From the NCBI GenBank assembly GCA_023257055.1, contig JALRDG010000101.1, positions 1 through 14,386 of the forward strand: a DNA stretch of 14,386 nt, in the 5' to 3' direction. Position 1 is the first letter of the stretch. Every line of letters starts with the position of its first letter. A program made the translations under genes and the position numbers. Below are positions 1-5,959 of the stretch, piece after piece. The notes beneath the pieces are model-generated. The model did no database searches. It was not told the origin of the DNA and was given only the letters and a program-made list of their open reading frames with translations. Origin of the DNA: Candidatus Saccharimonadia bacterium. Its GTDB lineage: Bacteria; Patescibacteriota; Saccharimonadia; Saccharimonadales; Saccharimonadaceae.

Positions 1-1243
1 TTGCTCGTCCGATGTTCGTCACTTTCCCTTGGGTCGTTAGCGCTCCTAGTGACACGAGGGTACGCTTCGCCTGCTTAATGGCTTTCTTGCTCGGGTCATG
101 ATAAAAATCCAACTCTTCAATATCAATGTCGATACTTGCCAAGCGAAGTGTCAATCGGTCAATCAGACTACGCAGAATTTCCGGTATCGGATACTCTTCT
201 CTTTCTTCAAACGACAGGCACTCCATACTGTCGTACGCTGCCAAGATATATTCACCCGGTTTGGTTCGCCCGGCGCGACCAGCTCGTTGCAGGCAGTCTG
301 CTTGCGAGATTTGCGCCATAAACAATCCCTCAACACCGCTGCGCACTTCACTGCGGCGCTCAAGACCTGAATCAATAACGACATCAATGTCATCAATAGT
401 AACGCTCGTCTGAGCGATATTCGTACTAAGAATTACTTTTCCGTGCGGATAGCTCGCAAATGCCTCTTGTTGCGCGGTTGCCTCGAGCTGACTATGCAGT
501 GGAATGATTGGAATGTGCCGCTGGTTCGCCGTGTCTTCAATCGCCTCTTTGACCGCTTCAATTTCGGCTTTTCCCGGTAAGAATACCAGCTGATTACTGG
601 CGTGCGGCGCCTCCATCTTCGTGATAATTTCGCTAACCAGATCGCGCCCTTTTCTATGGACGACATCGTAGCTTCGCCCCGGCACATTAATAATTTCTGC
701 GCCGCCATAGTACGTAGCAAGGTCATCGGTTTCGATTGTCGCGCTCATAATAACCACCGTAAAGTTCGGCTCCTCAAGCAAGCGTCGCTTGGCCCATGCG
801 ACGAGCACTTCCATATTCTCATTCCATTCGTGCACTTCATCAAGCACGAGAACCTGGCGCTTACCTACACCGATGCCGGTCAACTCACGCACGAGCTGCA
901 GGCCATCCGTACAGTATAAAATCTGCGAACCACCGTTGTCATCTCGTTCATGTGCCGTCCGGTAGCCAATTACTTGACTGGCATCTTCCGAATGACGTAG
1001 CGCCCACTCCTCGCGAACACGACGCGAAAGGTTTCGTGCCGCTAGAATACGTGGCTGCGTCACAATAATTCGCTCGTAGCCAGCTTCAGCTAAATACTGC
1101 GGCACCTGCGTGCTCTTGCCGGCGCCAGTTTCTGCAGTAATGATTGTTACTTGATTATCGGCGACGCTTTGCACAATTTTGTCACGGAAGTCTGCTATCG
1201 GTAACGGCGCATCGGGCTCAAAACCCATCGGAGGTGTTGTCAT
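1..1243 (-). CDS. DEAH-box ATP-dependent RNA helicase, HrpA/HrpB type (partial, C-terminus off left edge)
   Basis: The reading frame is open from the ATG at 1243 to the window edge, giving 414 N-terminal residues. All superfamily 2 DEAH motifs appear in order: Walker A ETGAGKST (residues 38-45), motif Ia TQPRILAARNLSRRV, motif II DEVH (135-138), motif III SAT, motif V in the STNIAQTSVTIDD segment, and motif VI QRAGRAGR (319-326). The last residues enter the winged-helix/HA2 region. Family members use ATP to remodel RNA or RNP in the cytoplasm; the substrate here cannot be read from sequence. DEVH in place of DEAH is within family variation. No Shine-Dalgarno precedes the ATG, and a TATACT box ends 6 nt upstream, so the mRNA may be leaderless. 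HrpA and HrpB cannot be separated without the missing C-terminus. Confidence 0.93.
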   Translation of the reverse strand, partial: MTTPPMGFEPDAPLPIADFRDKIVQSVADNQVTIITAETGAGKSTQVPQYLAEAGYERIIVTQPRILAARNLSRRVREEWALRHSEDASQVIGYRTAHERDDNGGSQILYCTDGLQLVRELTGIGVGKRQVLVLDEVHEWNENMEVLVAWAKRRLLEEPNFTVVIMSATIETDDLATYYGGAEIINVPGRSYDVVHRKGRDLVSEIITKMEAPHASNQLVFLPGKAEIEAVKEAIEDTANQRHIPIIPLHSQLEATAQQEAFASYPHGKVILSTNIAQTSVTIDDIDVVIDSGLERRSEVRSGVEGLFMAQISQADCLQRAGRAGRTKPGEYILAAYDSMECLSFEEREEYPIPEILRSLIDRLTLRLASIDIDIEELDFYHDPSKKAIKQAKRTLVSLGALTTQGKVTNIGRA

Positions 1244-1249
1244 ATATAT

Positions 1250-1255
1250 AGTATA
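1250..1255 (-). promoter_or_regulatory. Promoter -10 of the helicase gene, predicted leaderless
   Basis: On the minus strand TATACT (one mismatch to TATAAT) is followed by only six bases before the ATG. Transcription seven bases after the box would begin at the A of the start codon. No convincing -35 box is seen; that region falls inside the terminator hairpin of the upstream gene. Confidence 0.5.
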
Positions 1256-1262
1256 CGACAAA

Positions 1263-1299
1263 GCAAAAGCACTTCGCTGGAATTTGCGAAGTGCTTTTA
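1263..1299 (-). terminator. Intrinsic terminator after the FMN reductase gene
   Basis: A perfect 13-bp inverted repeat (AAAAGCACTTCGC at 1265-1277 and its complement at 1286-1298) with an 8-nt loop lies 15 bases past the reductase stop codon. The A/T ends of the arms make it A-tract/T-tract flanked on both strands. It sits just upstream of the helicase start, insulating that gene. Confidence 0.85.
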
Positions 1300-1312
1300 T
1301 GCAAAACGGAAC

Positions 1313-1840
1313 TTATTCTGCCATAAATGCGGCAACGGCGTCGATGTACGTCTTTGCGAATGCAGTGTCCTTTAGTAGACCGTCCTCGCCGAAAGTATCA
1401 GGCGTAACGCTCAAGTAAAATTCTGGCTGCCCCATCAGGTGCATATTAAGGTAGCCGACGATGTTACGAAGCTCCGCCTGTGCAGCAGCAGTCCCAAGCG
1501 GTGACCATGTTGCGCCAGCAATCGCTGCTTTTTTGCCAATAATGACACCTTCACCATACGGACGTGACAGCCAGTCGATCGCATTTTTAATAACACCGGT
1601 AACTGAACGGTTGTACTCTGGCGTTACAAATAGAACGCCGTCAGCGTTTTCTACGATCTCACGAGCTTTCTCGACTTCAGCAGGTACGTCAGCTTCAAGG
1701 TCTTGATTAAACAGTGGCAAGTTAAGATCGACATATTCGAACTCTAGCGTTCCCTCTGAAAGTTTTTCAAATGTTTTGGCGACAGCGTTATTAATGGAAT
1801 TTTGCTGCAAGCTACCAACAAGTACGGCGATTTTCGTCAT
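1313..1840 (-). CDS. NAD(P)H-dependent FMN reductase (flavodoxin-fold, ChrR/azoreductase-like)
   Basis: This 175-residue protein has the full length of the NADPH-dependent FMN reductase family. Landmarks are the N-terminal strand and phosphate-binding turn KIAVLVGSLQQNSIN (residues 3-17), the TPEYNRSVTGVIKNAIDW motif (73-90) that contacts FMN, and a GATWSPLGTAAAQAELR segment (109-125) typical of the group. Such enzymes are cytosolic flavoproteins that reduce quinones, azo compounds, chromate or free flavin with NAD(P)H; the physiological substrate is not visible. AGGAGA lies 4 nt before the ATG. The gene is a single transcription unit with its own promoter, a perfect operator-like palindrome and a terminator, so it is probably induced by an electrophile or oxidant. 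Confidence 0.9.
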   Translation of the reverse strand: MTKIAVLVGSLQQNSINNAVAKTFEKLSEGTLEFEYVDLNLPLFNQDLEADVPAEVEKAREIVENADGVLFVTPEYNRSVTGVIKNAIDWLSRPYGEGVIIGKKAAIAGATWSPLGTAAAQAELRNIVGYLNMHLMGQPEFYLSVTPDTFGEDGLLKDTAFAKTYIDAVAAFMAE

Positions 1841-1862
1841 GTATTCTCCTGTGAATTATCTA

Positions 1863-1883
1863 TTACTATACTTAGTATAGTAA
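1863..1883. promoter_or_regulatory. Perfect 21-bp palindrome, probable repressor operator (HxlR/YodB-like)
   Basis: Ten-base arms TTACTATACT and AGTATAGTAA flank a single central T with no mismatch. The palindrome covers the -10 box and start site of the reductase promoter, so a bound dimer would block transcription. The core has the form TACTAT-N7-ATAGTA, which resembles the operator I recall for the Bacillus subtilis quinone/diamide sensor YodB (HxlR family), a regulator of azoreductase genes. No HxlR-type gene is in the window, so the cognate regulator would be elsewhere. Confidence 0.65.
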
Positions 1884-1902
1884 ACAGTCGTATAAAATAC
1901 AA
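1874..1902 (-). promoter_or_regulatory. Sigma-70 type promoter of the FMN reductase gene
   Basis: On the minus strand a -35 box TTGTAT (1897-1902) is separated by exactly 17 bp from a -10 box TATACT (1874-1879). The predicted start is near 1867, leaving a leader of about 27 nt that contains the AGGAGA ribosome binding site. Confidence 0.65.
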
Positions 1903-1949
1903 GTCTTTCTCATTCTCGCACCTAGATGACCGGCCAGCAAGCAGAGCTA

Positions 1950-1978
1950 TTGCTTTTTTCCAGTAATAGTTGTATTTT
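1950..1978 (+). promoter_or_regulatory. Promoter of the small plus-strand gene at 1988
   Basis: TTGCTT (1950-1955) lies 17 bp from TATTTT (1973-1978). Initiation about seven bases later would be near 1985, leaving a 5' leader of about 3 nt before the ATG at 1988. The gene would then be essentially leaderless. Confidence 0.4.
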
Positions 1979-1987
1979 AAGGGCAAG

Positions 1988-2329
1988 ATGCAACGAGGTG
2001 AAACAATTACTCCACTTTCAACACAAGAACTCGCCGCCCTACGGAACTACGAGCTTCACCGTAACGCCAACGCAACCGCTGGCGAGCTTGGCCATGCGGC
2101 CATAGCAGCCGTCACCGGTGGCGTCCTTGAGCCACAAACTATCTCATTTGAGCAAATACAAGAACAGCAAGAGCGTTCAGCTGAACAACTTCAGGCCACT
2201 CAAGCAAACATGGGAGCCGTTGCCGTGCTAGATGCAATGTATGGTACTCAAGCTGTCCACGAACTGACGATGCGCGCTCCTCAGCAGATTAATCCTGATC
2301 ACGCCGCACTCGGCTACGCCAACGCTTAA
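1988..2329 (+). CDS. Hypothetical protein, 113 residues, Gln/Ala-rich helical
   Basis: I do not recognise this protein. It has no signal peptide or membrane segment and is predicted mostly helical from its Ala/Glu/Gln-rich makeup. A Gln-rich stretch (residues 57-75, including QIQEQQERSAEQLQ) is flanked by an alanine-rich segment (GELGHAAIAAVTGG, 32-45). It is one of only two plus-strand genes in the window. An in-frame TTG at 1970 would add six residues, but it lies upstream of and partly inside the predicted -10 box, so the ATG at 1988 is preferred. It shares a bidirectional terminator with convergent lysS. Its own promoter and terminator make it a plausible real gene, though conservation is unknown. 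Confidence 0.65.
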   Translation: MQRGETITPLSTQELAALRNYELHRNANATAGELGHAAIAAVTGGVLEPQTISFEQIQEQQERSAEQLQATQANMGAVAVLDAMYGTQAVHELTMRAPQQINPDHAALGYANA

Positions 2330-2332
2330 TCA

Positions 2333-2368
2333 AATAACCGCCTCGTTACTACGGGCGGTTATTATTTT
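2333..2368. terminator. Bidirectional terminator between the 1988 gene and lysS
   Basis: AATAACCGCC (2333-2342) pairs perfectly with GGCGGTTATT (2354-2363). The plus strand continues ATTTT and the minus strand continues TTTGATT. It lies between the converging stop codons at 2329 and 2370 and can serve both genes. Confidence 0.85.
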
Positions 2369-2369
2369 C

Positions 2370-3887
2370 CTAGCTTTTCTTCTCTTCGAATGTCACGTCT
2401 GGATATATATCCCTGGTCGTCTGATCGTATTCGTGGCGAAGTTGTGGGAACGGCACACCTTCACGGGCGGTTACGCCTTCGAATATCCAGAACACTCGCT
2501 CACTATACCCCCAGCCAACTGCCGGCGGCATGCCATATTCGAGCATTTCGACGTAGTCGATATCAAGCATCATCGCTTCATCATCACCCGCTTCACGCAT
2601 CGCTTGCTGTTCAAGGAAGCGATTCAGCTGATCAACCGGGTCGTTCAGCTCTGAAAATCCATTACCAAGCTCGCTGCCGGCAATCACTGGTTGGAATCGC
2701 TGGACCGTACGATCGTCGTCAGGGTTCGTCTTTGAAAGCGGTGAAATAAATTTTGGCGTATTTACGAGCCATACCGGGCCAGCGACGTCTTTACGGATAT
2801 TTTTCCATAGTTTATCAATGCCACGTGCACGATTTTCTGTTTTTTCAACTTCAAGATTGTGCTCTGCTAATGCCTTTTTAACGTCCTCGAGTGGACTTTC
2901 GTAAACATCAATGCCATAGCGATCACGGATAACCGTTGCGTAATCCCAGACTTCCCACTCTTTGCTCATATCAACTGCGAAGCCGCGTACGTTAAACTGC
3001 AATGTACCAAAAGTATCTTGAAGAACCCGTCGGTACATCCCCTCCATAAACTTTTGACCATCTTGCCAATTGGCATACGCCCAGTACCATTCCATGGCAA
3101 CATGCTCAGGCAAATGCTCGTCGGTATAGTTTTCATTTCGAAAGCGCGGGCCAATATCATATACCTTTTCAAAGCCAGCCCCAAGGAGCCGCTTTAGTGG
3201 CAATTCATGCGAAATGCGCAGGTAGAATTGCTCATCGCCAAGGGCGTCCATATACGTGACAAACGGGTTGGCATCTGCTCCTCCGGTCGTATGCTCGAGC
3301 ACGGGAACATTCACTTCGATGAAGCCGTTATCATTTAAATAATCGCGTGTCGCCTGCCAGAATTTTGATCGGCGCACAAAACGCTCGCGCACATCCACGT
3401 TCACGTTCATGTCAACATATCGACGACGAAGGCGCTCTTCTTTATTTGTCAGCTCTGTCGGCAGGGGCCGCAGACTTTTTGTCAGCAGGCGCAGTTCACG
3501 CACGCCCACCGAAATCTCGCCCGTCTTTGTCTTGATCACTGGGCCAGTTGCCTCAATAAAATCGCCAGTATCAAGCAGCGCTAAGTCTTTGATACCAATA
3601 ATCCCTCGCGAAGCATCCGCTTCAGCAACATCAGGCGCATGTAGGAACAGCTGGACCGAACCGCTCATGTCGCGCATAACAATAAATGCTAATTTACCGA
3701 ACTTACGCAGACTCATAATCCGCCCAGCAATGGTAACAGTTTGACCTTCCAAGCTATCGAACTTTTCTACTACCTCGCCCGTATGATGCGTTCGGTGTGC
3801 CGTGGCAGGATATGGATCATAGCCCCGCTCCTGTAGCGTAGCCAATTTTTTGAGTCGTTCGTTGCGGTAGTCTTGCAGTGTTGCCAT
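2370..3887 (-). CDS. lysS: Lysyl-tRNA synthetase, class II
   Basis: This 505-residue cytosolic enzyme attaches lysine to tRNA-Lys. The N-terminal OB-fold anticodon-binding domain covers about residues 50-140 (VTIAGRIMSLRKFGKLAFIV). The class II core follows: motif 1 around 170-200, ending in FIEVNVPVLE; motif 2 at 239-268 (FEKVYDIGPRFRNENYTDEH); and the lysine-site segment ELGNGFSELNDPVDQ (406-420). Length is normal. Motif 3 is unusual: where most bacterial LysRS read GLGIGIDRL, this reads VGWGYSERVFW (457-467), placing the arginine one residue further along. No Shine-Dalgarno precedes the ATG; a perfect TGGTATAAT lies 11 nt upstream, suggesting a leaderless or very short-leader mRNA. The gene stands alone between terminators. 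Confidence 0.96.
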   Translation of the reverse strand: MATLQDYRNERLKKLATLQERGYDPYPATAHRTHHTGEVVEKFDSLEGQTVTIAGRIMSLRKFGKLAFIVMRDMSGSVQLFLHAPDVAEADASRGIIGIKDLALLDTGDFIEATGPVIKTKTGEISVGVRELRLLTKSLRPLPTELTNKEERLRRRYVDMNVNVDVRERFVRRSKFWQATRDYLNDNGFIEVNVPVLEHTTGGADANPFVTYMDALGDEQFYLRISHELPLKRLLGAGFEKVYDIGPRFRNENYTDEHLPEHVAMEWYWAYANWQDGQKFMEGMYRRVLQDTFGTLQFNVRGFAVDMSKEWEVWDYATVIRDRYGIDVYESPLEDVKKALAEHNLEVEKTENRARGIDKLWKNIRKDVAGPVWLVNTPKFISPLSKTNPDDDRTVQRFQPVIAGSELGNGFSELNDPVDQLNRFLEQQAMREAGDDEAMMLDIDYVEMLEYGMPPAVGWGYSERVFWIFEGVTAREGVPFPQLRHEYDQTTRDIYPDVTFEEKKS

Positions 3888-3898
3888 AATTACTTCTT

Positions 3899-3907
3899 AT
3901 TATACCA
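3899..3907 (-). promoter_or_regulatory. Extended -10 promoter of lysS
   Basis: The minus strand carries TGGTATAAT, a consensus -10 with the TGN extension, ending 11 bases before the lysS ATG. The predicted start near 3892 leaves about 5 nt of leader, too short for a Shine-Dalgarno. No clear -35 box is seen, which is acceptable for an extended -10 promoter. Confidence 0.7.
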
Positions 3908-3930
3908 GACATCCGGTTCGCCCCTACTTG

Positions 3931-3960
3931 AAAAACCCGTCCATAGAGAACGGGCTTTTT
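3931..3960 (-). terminator. Intrinsic terminator after the phosphoesterase gene
   Basis: On the minus strand a stem made from CCCGT (3936-3940) and ACGGG (3950-3954), with a 9-nt loop, is followed by GTTTTTC. It begins 16 bases past the stop codon at 3976, and the A/T flanks would extend the stem with one bulged C. Confidence 0.75.
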
Positions 3961-3975
3961 CTATAGTATCTGCGA

Positions 3976-5196
3976 TTAACTCGCAAGCTGTATCGTTTCG
4001 CGTTGCTGGAACGGTATGTCGTAATCTGGATCATCGACATTATACAGTTTGCCGTTAATACGCACGCCGCGATCCGTGAAGCGTATTGGCGTAATTTCAT
4101 GATGGTCACCCTCATGATGCACCTGCAGCATGCCCTGTTGCCAATCTTCAGCCTTCTTTACGACAGCGCCACGTGCATCCACCGTGTGATGGAAACCTGG
4201 TACTGTTCCGTCAATCATACAGAGAGCGCCTGGCGAAGCGGCGGCAATCGTATTAGCTGCACCGCCCCGCAGCGCAATTGTCTTGTACGCCAACTCCTGA
4301 CGATGCGAGTGACCATAAATCGTCGTCACCGGTTCTTCGGCGAGATATTTCGCCGCGTTAATGCCGCCTTTTTTCGTGTTTGTACCGTGAACAAATTTCA
4401 AGTTATCCTCTAGCCACAGCTCACCATTTGGATAGCCGTCAACCGCCTGCACGCCAAGCTCTTCGTAGCGCAGCAGGTATTCAAGGGTAAGAACTGCCAA
4501 TTCGCGGCGCATGTTCGCACGTCGCAGACCTAGCACTTCCACGGCGTTACGACGCACGTAATCATCAAGACGCTTCTCGTGATTACCATGCACGACATAC
4601 AGGTTACTATCTGGCGAATCGGAGCGTATCTGTGCATAAAACGCATGGAGTTCGTCGATAGCCGCCTGAGTTGATCCTGCCCATTCCGGGCGCTGATCGT
4701 ATTTACTCTGGGAAGGAAGATCGATCATATCACCAACGAATACAATATTATCAGGGCGGAGTGTCTTGATCGCCGTCTGCGCCAAAGCCATAGCACGAGG
4801 GTCACCGAATGGTACCTGCGCGTCACCAAAAACAAGTGTTTCCTGTTCGCCAGTTGGGCGCATCGGCTTGCGCGCGCGACTCGGTCGAATAATAACATTC
4901 GGTGCTTGGCGAACTAGTAAATTCTGAATATCTACGCCTTCTTCGCCTACTTCAGTCGGCGCCATACGGGACTTGATCCAACCTGAGCGTGGATTGTATG
5001 TCACCTCTGCGGCCCCGTCCTCGTTTGCAACGATTTGAACAGAATAATTGACCTTCTTCGGGTCAGCCCCTACTCGCTTTACGAATTCCTCTGCCAAGTT
5101 TACCTGCTCCGGTGTTGCCGGCAGTTCGTCGTCATAGTGCGTCGCATCCTTTATAGATTCTGAATTTGCCGCATTACCCCTAATTTTCTCTGACAT
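3976..5196 (-). CDS. Calcineurin-like metallophosphoesterase, phage-like
   Basis: The 406-residue protein carries the metallophosphoesterase signature in order: GDAQ (124-127), GDMID (155-159), GNHE (204-207), VHG with His270, and GHSH (295-298). These residues bind the two catalytic metals. In the first motif the usual DxH histidine is glutamine (Asp125-Ala-Gln127), so one metal ligand is altered. About 115 N-terminal residues precede the catalytic domain and match nothing I recognise; about 90 follow. The DxQ motif, the length and the late SPGALCMIDGTVPG segment (321-334) remind me of phosphoesterases of actinobacterial phages. The substrate could be nucleic acid or nucleotide but is not readable here. 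GAGG lies 6 nt before the ATG. The gene is a single unit with its own promoter, a leader of about 100 nt and a terminator. Confidence 0.85.
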   Translation of the reverse strand: MSEKIRGNAANSESIKDATHYDDELPATPEQVNLAEEFVKRVGADPKKVNYSVQIVANEDGAAEVTYNPRSGWIKSRMAPTEVGEEGVDIQNLLVRQAPNVIIRPSRARKPMRPTGEQETLVFGDAQVPFGDPRAMALAQTAIKTLRPDNIVFVGDMIDLPSQSKYDQRPEWAGSTQAAIDELHAFYAQIRSDSPDSNLYVVHGNHEKRLDDYVRRNAVEVLGLRRANMRRELAVLTLEYLLRYEELGVQAVDGYPNGELWLEDNLKFVHGTNTKKGGINAAKYLAEEPVTTIYGHSHRQELAYKTIALRGGAANTIAAASPGALCMIDGTVPGFHHTVDARGAVVKKAEDWQQGMLQVHHEGDHHEITPIRFTDRGVRINGKLYNVDDPDYDIPFQQRETIQLAS

Positions 5197-5301
5197 ATGC
5201 TCCCTCGTTTTTTGGTACTAGTAATAAAGCCGGCGGTTACCATCGGCTCAATCGTGTGTGTTTTTTCAGACTCCCTACCCTCTCAGTGTTCGTCTACCTG
5301 C

Positions 5302-5331
5302 ATACTACCAAATTACTGCTCGTGGTTACAA
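5302..5331 (-). promoter_or_regulatory. Promoter of the phosphoesterase gene with a ~100-nt leader
   Basis: The minus strand shows TTGTAA (5326-5331), an 18-bp spacer and TAGTAT (5302-5307) preceded by TGG, an extended -10. Initiation near 5295 would give a leader of roughly 100 nt, long compared with the very short leaders elsewhere in the window. I see no convincing riboswitch fold in it. Confidence 0.5.
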
Positions 5332-5357
5332 GCAAAAGCGGCACATTTAGGGTGTAG

Positions 5358-5397
5358 AAAAAACAATAGACCCTACATATGGGGTCTATTGTTTTCG
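5358..5397 (-). terminator. Intrinsic terminator after greA
   Basis: A perfect 14-bp stem (AAAACAATAGACCC at 5360-5373 with its complement at 5382-5395) encloses an 8-nt loop, 16 bases past the greA stop codon. The minus-strand 3' side ends in GTTTTTTCTAC. Confidence 0.9.
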
Positions 5398-5410
5398 TAA
5401 CAGTTGCGAG

Positions 5411-5866
5411 TTAGTTAATTGATACGACTTCGTAGCTGACATCACCCTTCGGCGTTGCAATCGTAATTGTCTCGCCGACTTTCTTACCCATGACAGCAAT
5501 ACCGATAGGCGATTCATTACTAATTTTACCTTCAAGTGGATCAGCTTCAACAGGACCAACAACGTGGTACGTCACCATACGACCGCTCGTCTTGAGGTCG
5601 ACTTTACTACCAAGGCCAACTGATGAGCCTTTAGTCGCCTTGATAATTTCAGCGTTCAAAAGAATGTCTTCGATTTCTGAAATACGTGTCTCTACGATAC
5701 CCTGCTCTTCACGAGCGCTGTCGTATTCGGCATTCTCCGATAGATCACCGTAATCGCGAGCGTTCGCAATTTTCTCAGCAATATCACCACGACGGCTTTT
5801 CAGCTCCACTAGTTCTTCTTCAAGTTCTTTTTTACCGGCGTCAGTAATTTGGTATTGTTTCTTCAT
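5411..5866 (-). CDS. greA: Transcript cleavage factor GreA
   Basis: GreA enters the RNA polymerase secondary channel and stimulates cleavage of backtracked transcripts. The N-terminal coiled coil occupies residues 1-75. At its tip is the family signature DYGDLSENAEYDSAREEQ (38-55), including the acidic residues Asp41 and Glu44 that hold the catalytic magnesium. The C-terminal FKBP-like domain (about 80-151) ends in GDVSYEVVSIN and contains the typical ESPIGIAVMGKKVGE segment. The start at 5866 gives 151 residues, near the usual 155-160, and has GAGGA 8 nt upstream. An in-frame start at 5911 would add 15 non-conserved residues and overlap the promoter hairpin. The gene has its own probable promoter and a strong terminator. 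Confidence 0.96.
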   Translation of the reverse strand: MKKQYQITDAGKKELEEELVELKSRRGDIAEKIANARDYGDLSENAEYDSAREEQGIVETRISEIEDILLNAEIIKATKGSSVGLGSKVDLKTSGRMVTYHVVGPVEADPLEGKISNESPIGIAVMGKKVGETITIATPKGDVSYEVVSIN

Positions 5867-5882
5867 AATTTTGTTCCTCGTC

Positions 5883-5888
5883 ATTATA
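5883..5888 (-). promoter_or_regulatory. Candidate -10 box of greA
   Basis: A perfect TATAAT on the minus strand lies 16 bases upstream of the greA ATG. Initiation seven bases later would leave only about 10 nt and would remove most of the GAGGA sequence, so the true start site could be one or two bases earlier or at another promoter. An inverted repeat sits immediately upstream. Confidence 0.45.
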
Positions 5889-5891
5889 AAT

Positions 5892-5912
5892 GGCGCTTTT
5901 ATAAAAAGCACC
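5892..5912. repeat. Inverted repeat between proS and greA
   Basis: GGCGCTTTT (5892-5900) pairs with AAAAGCACC (5904-5912) around a 3-nt loop, with one position not perfectly complementary (a G-U pair in the minus-strand RNA). It could be a weak terminator for proS or an operator in the greA promoter spacer. The T-run lies inside the stem rather than after it, so it is not a classical terminator. Confidence 0.5.
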
Positions 5913-5959
5913 GTTTAATCTATTTCCTCTCCTAATATAAACCCACCCGGAGGTGCTGT

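Noticed and set aside
433..726. Arg/Lys-rich minus-strand frame inside the helicase gene
   Set aside because: It is an alternative frame of the DEAH helicase, whose motifs run continuously through this region in another frame.
1970..1987. TTG start giving a 119-residue version of the small plus-strand protein
   Set aside because: The TTG lies at the predicted -10 box, upstream of the likely transcription start; the ATG at 1988 fits better.
5197..5400. Plus-strand open frame of 67 codons between the phosphoesterase gene and greA
   Set aside because: It runs through the promoter, leader and greA terminator on the opposite strand and has no ribosome binding site or protein-like composition.
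5867..5911. Longer GreA starting at 5911
   Set aside because: The extra 15 residues are not GreA-like and cover the promoter and inverted repeat; the ATG at 5866 has a proper ribosome binding site.
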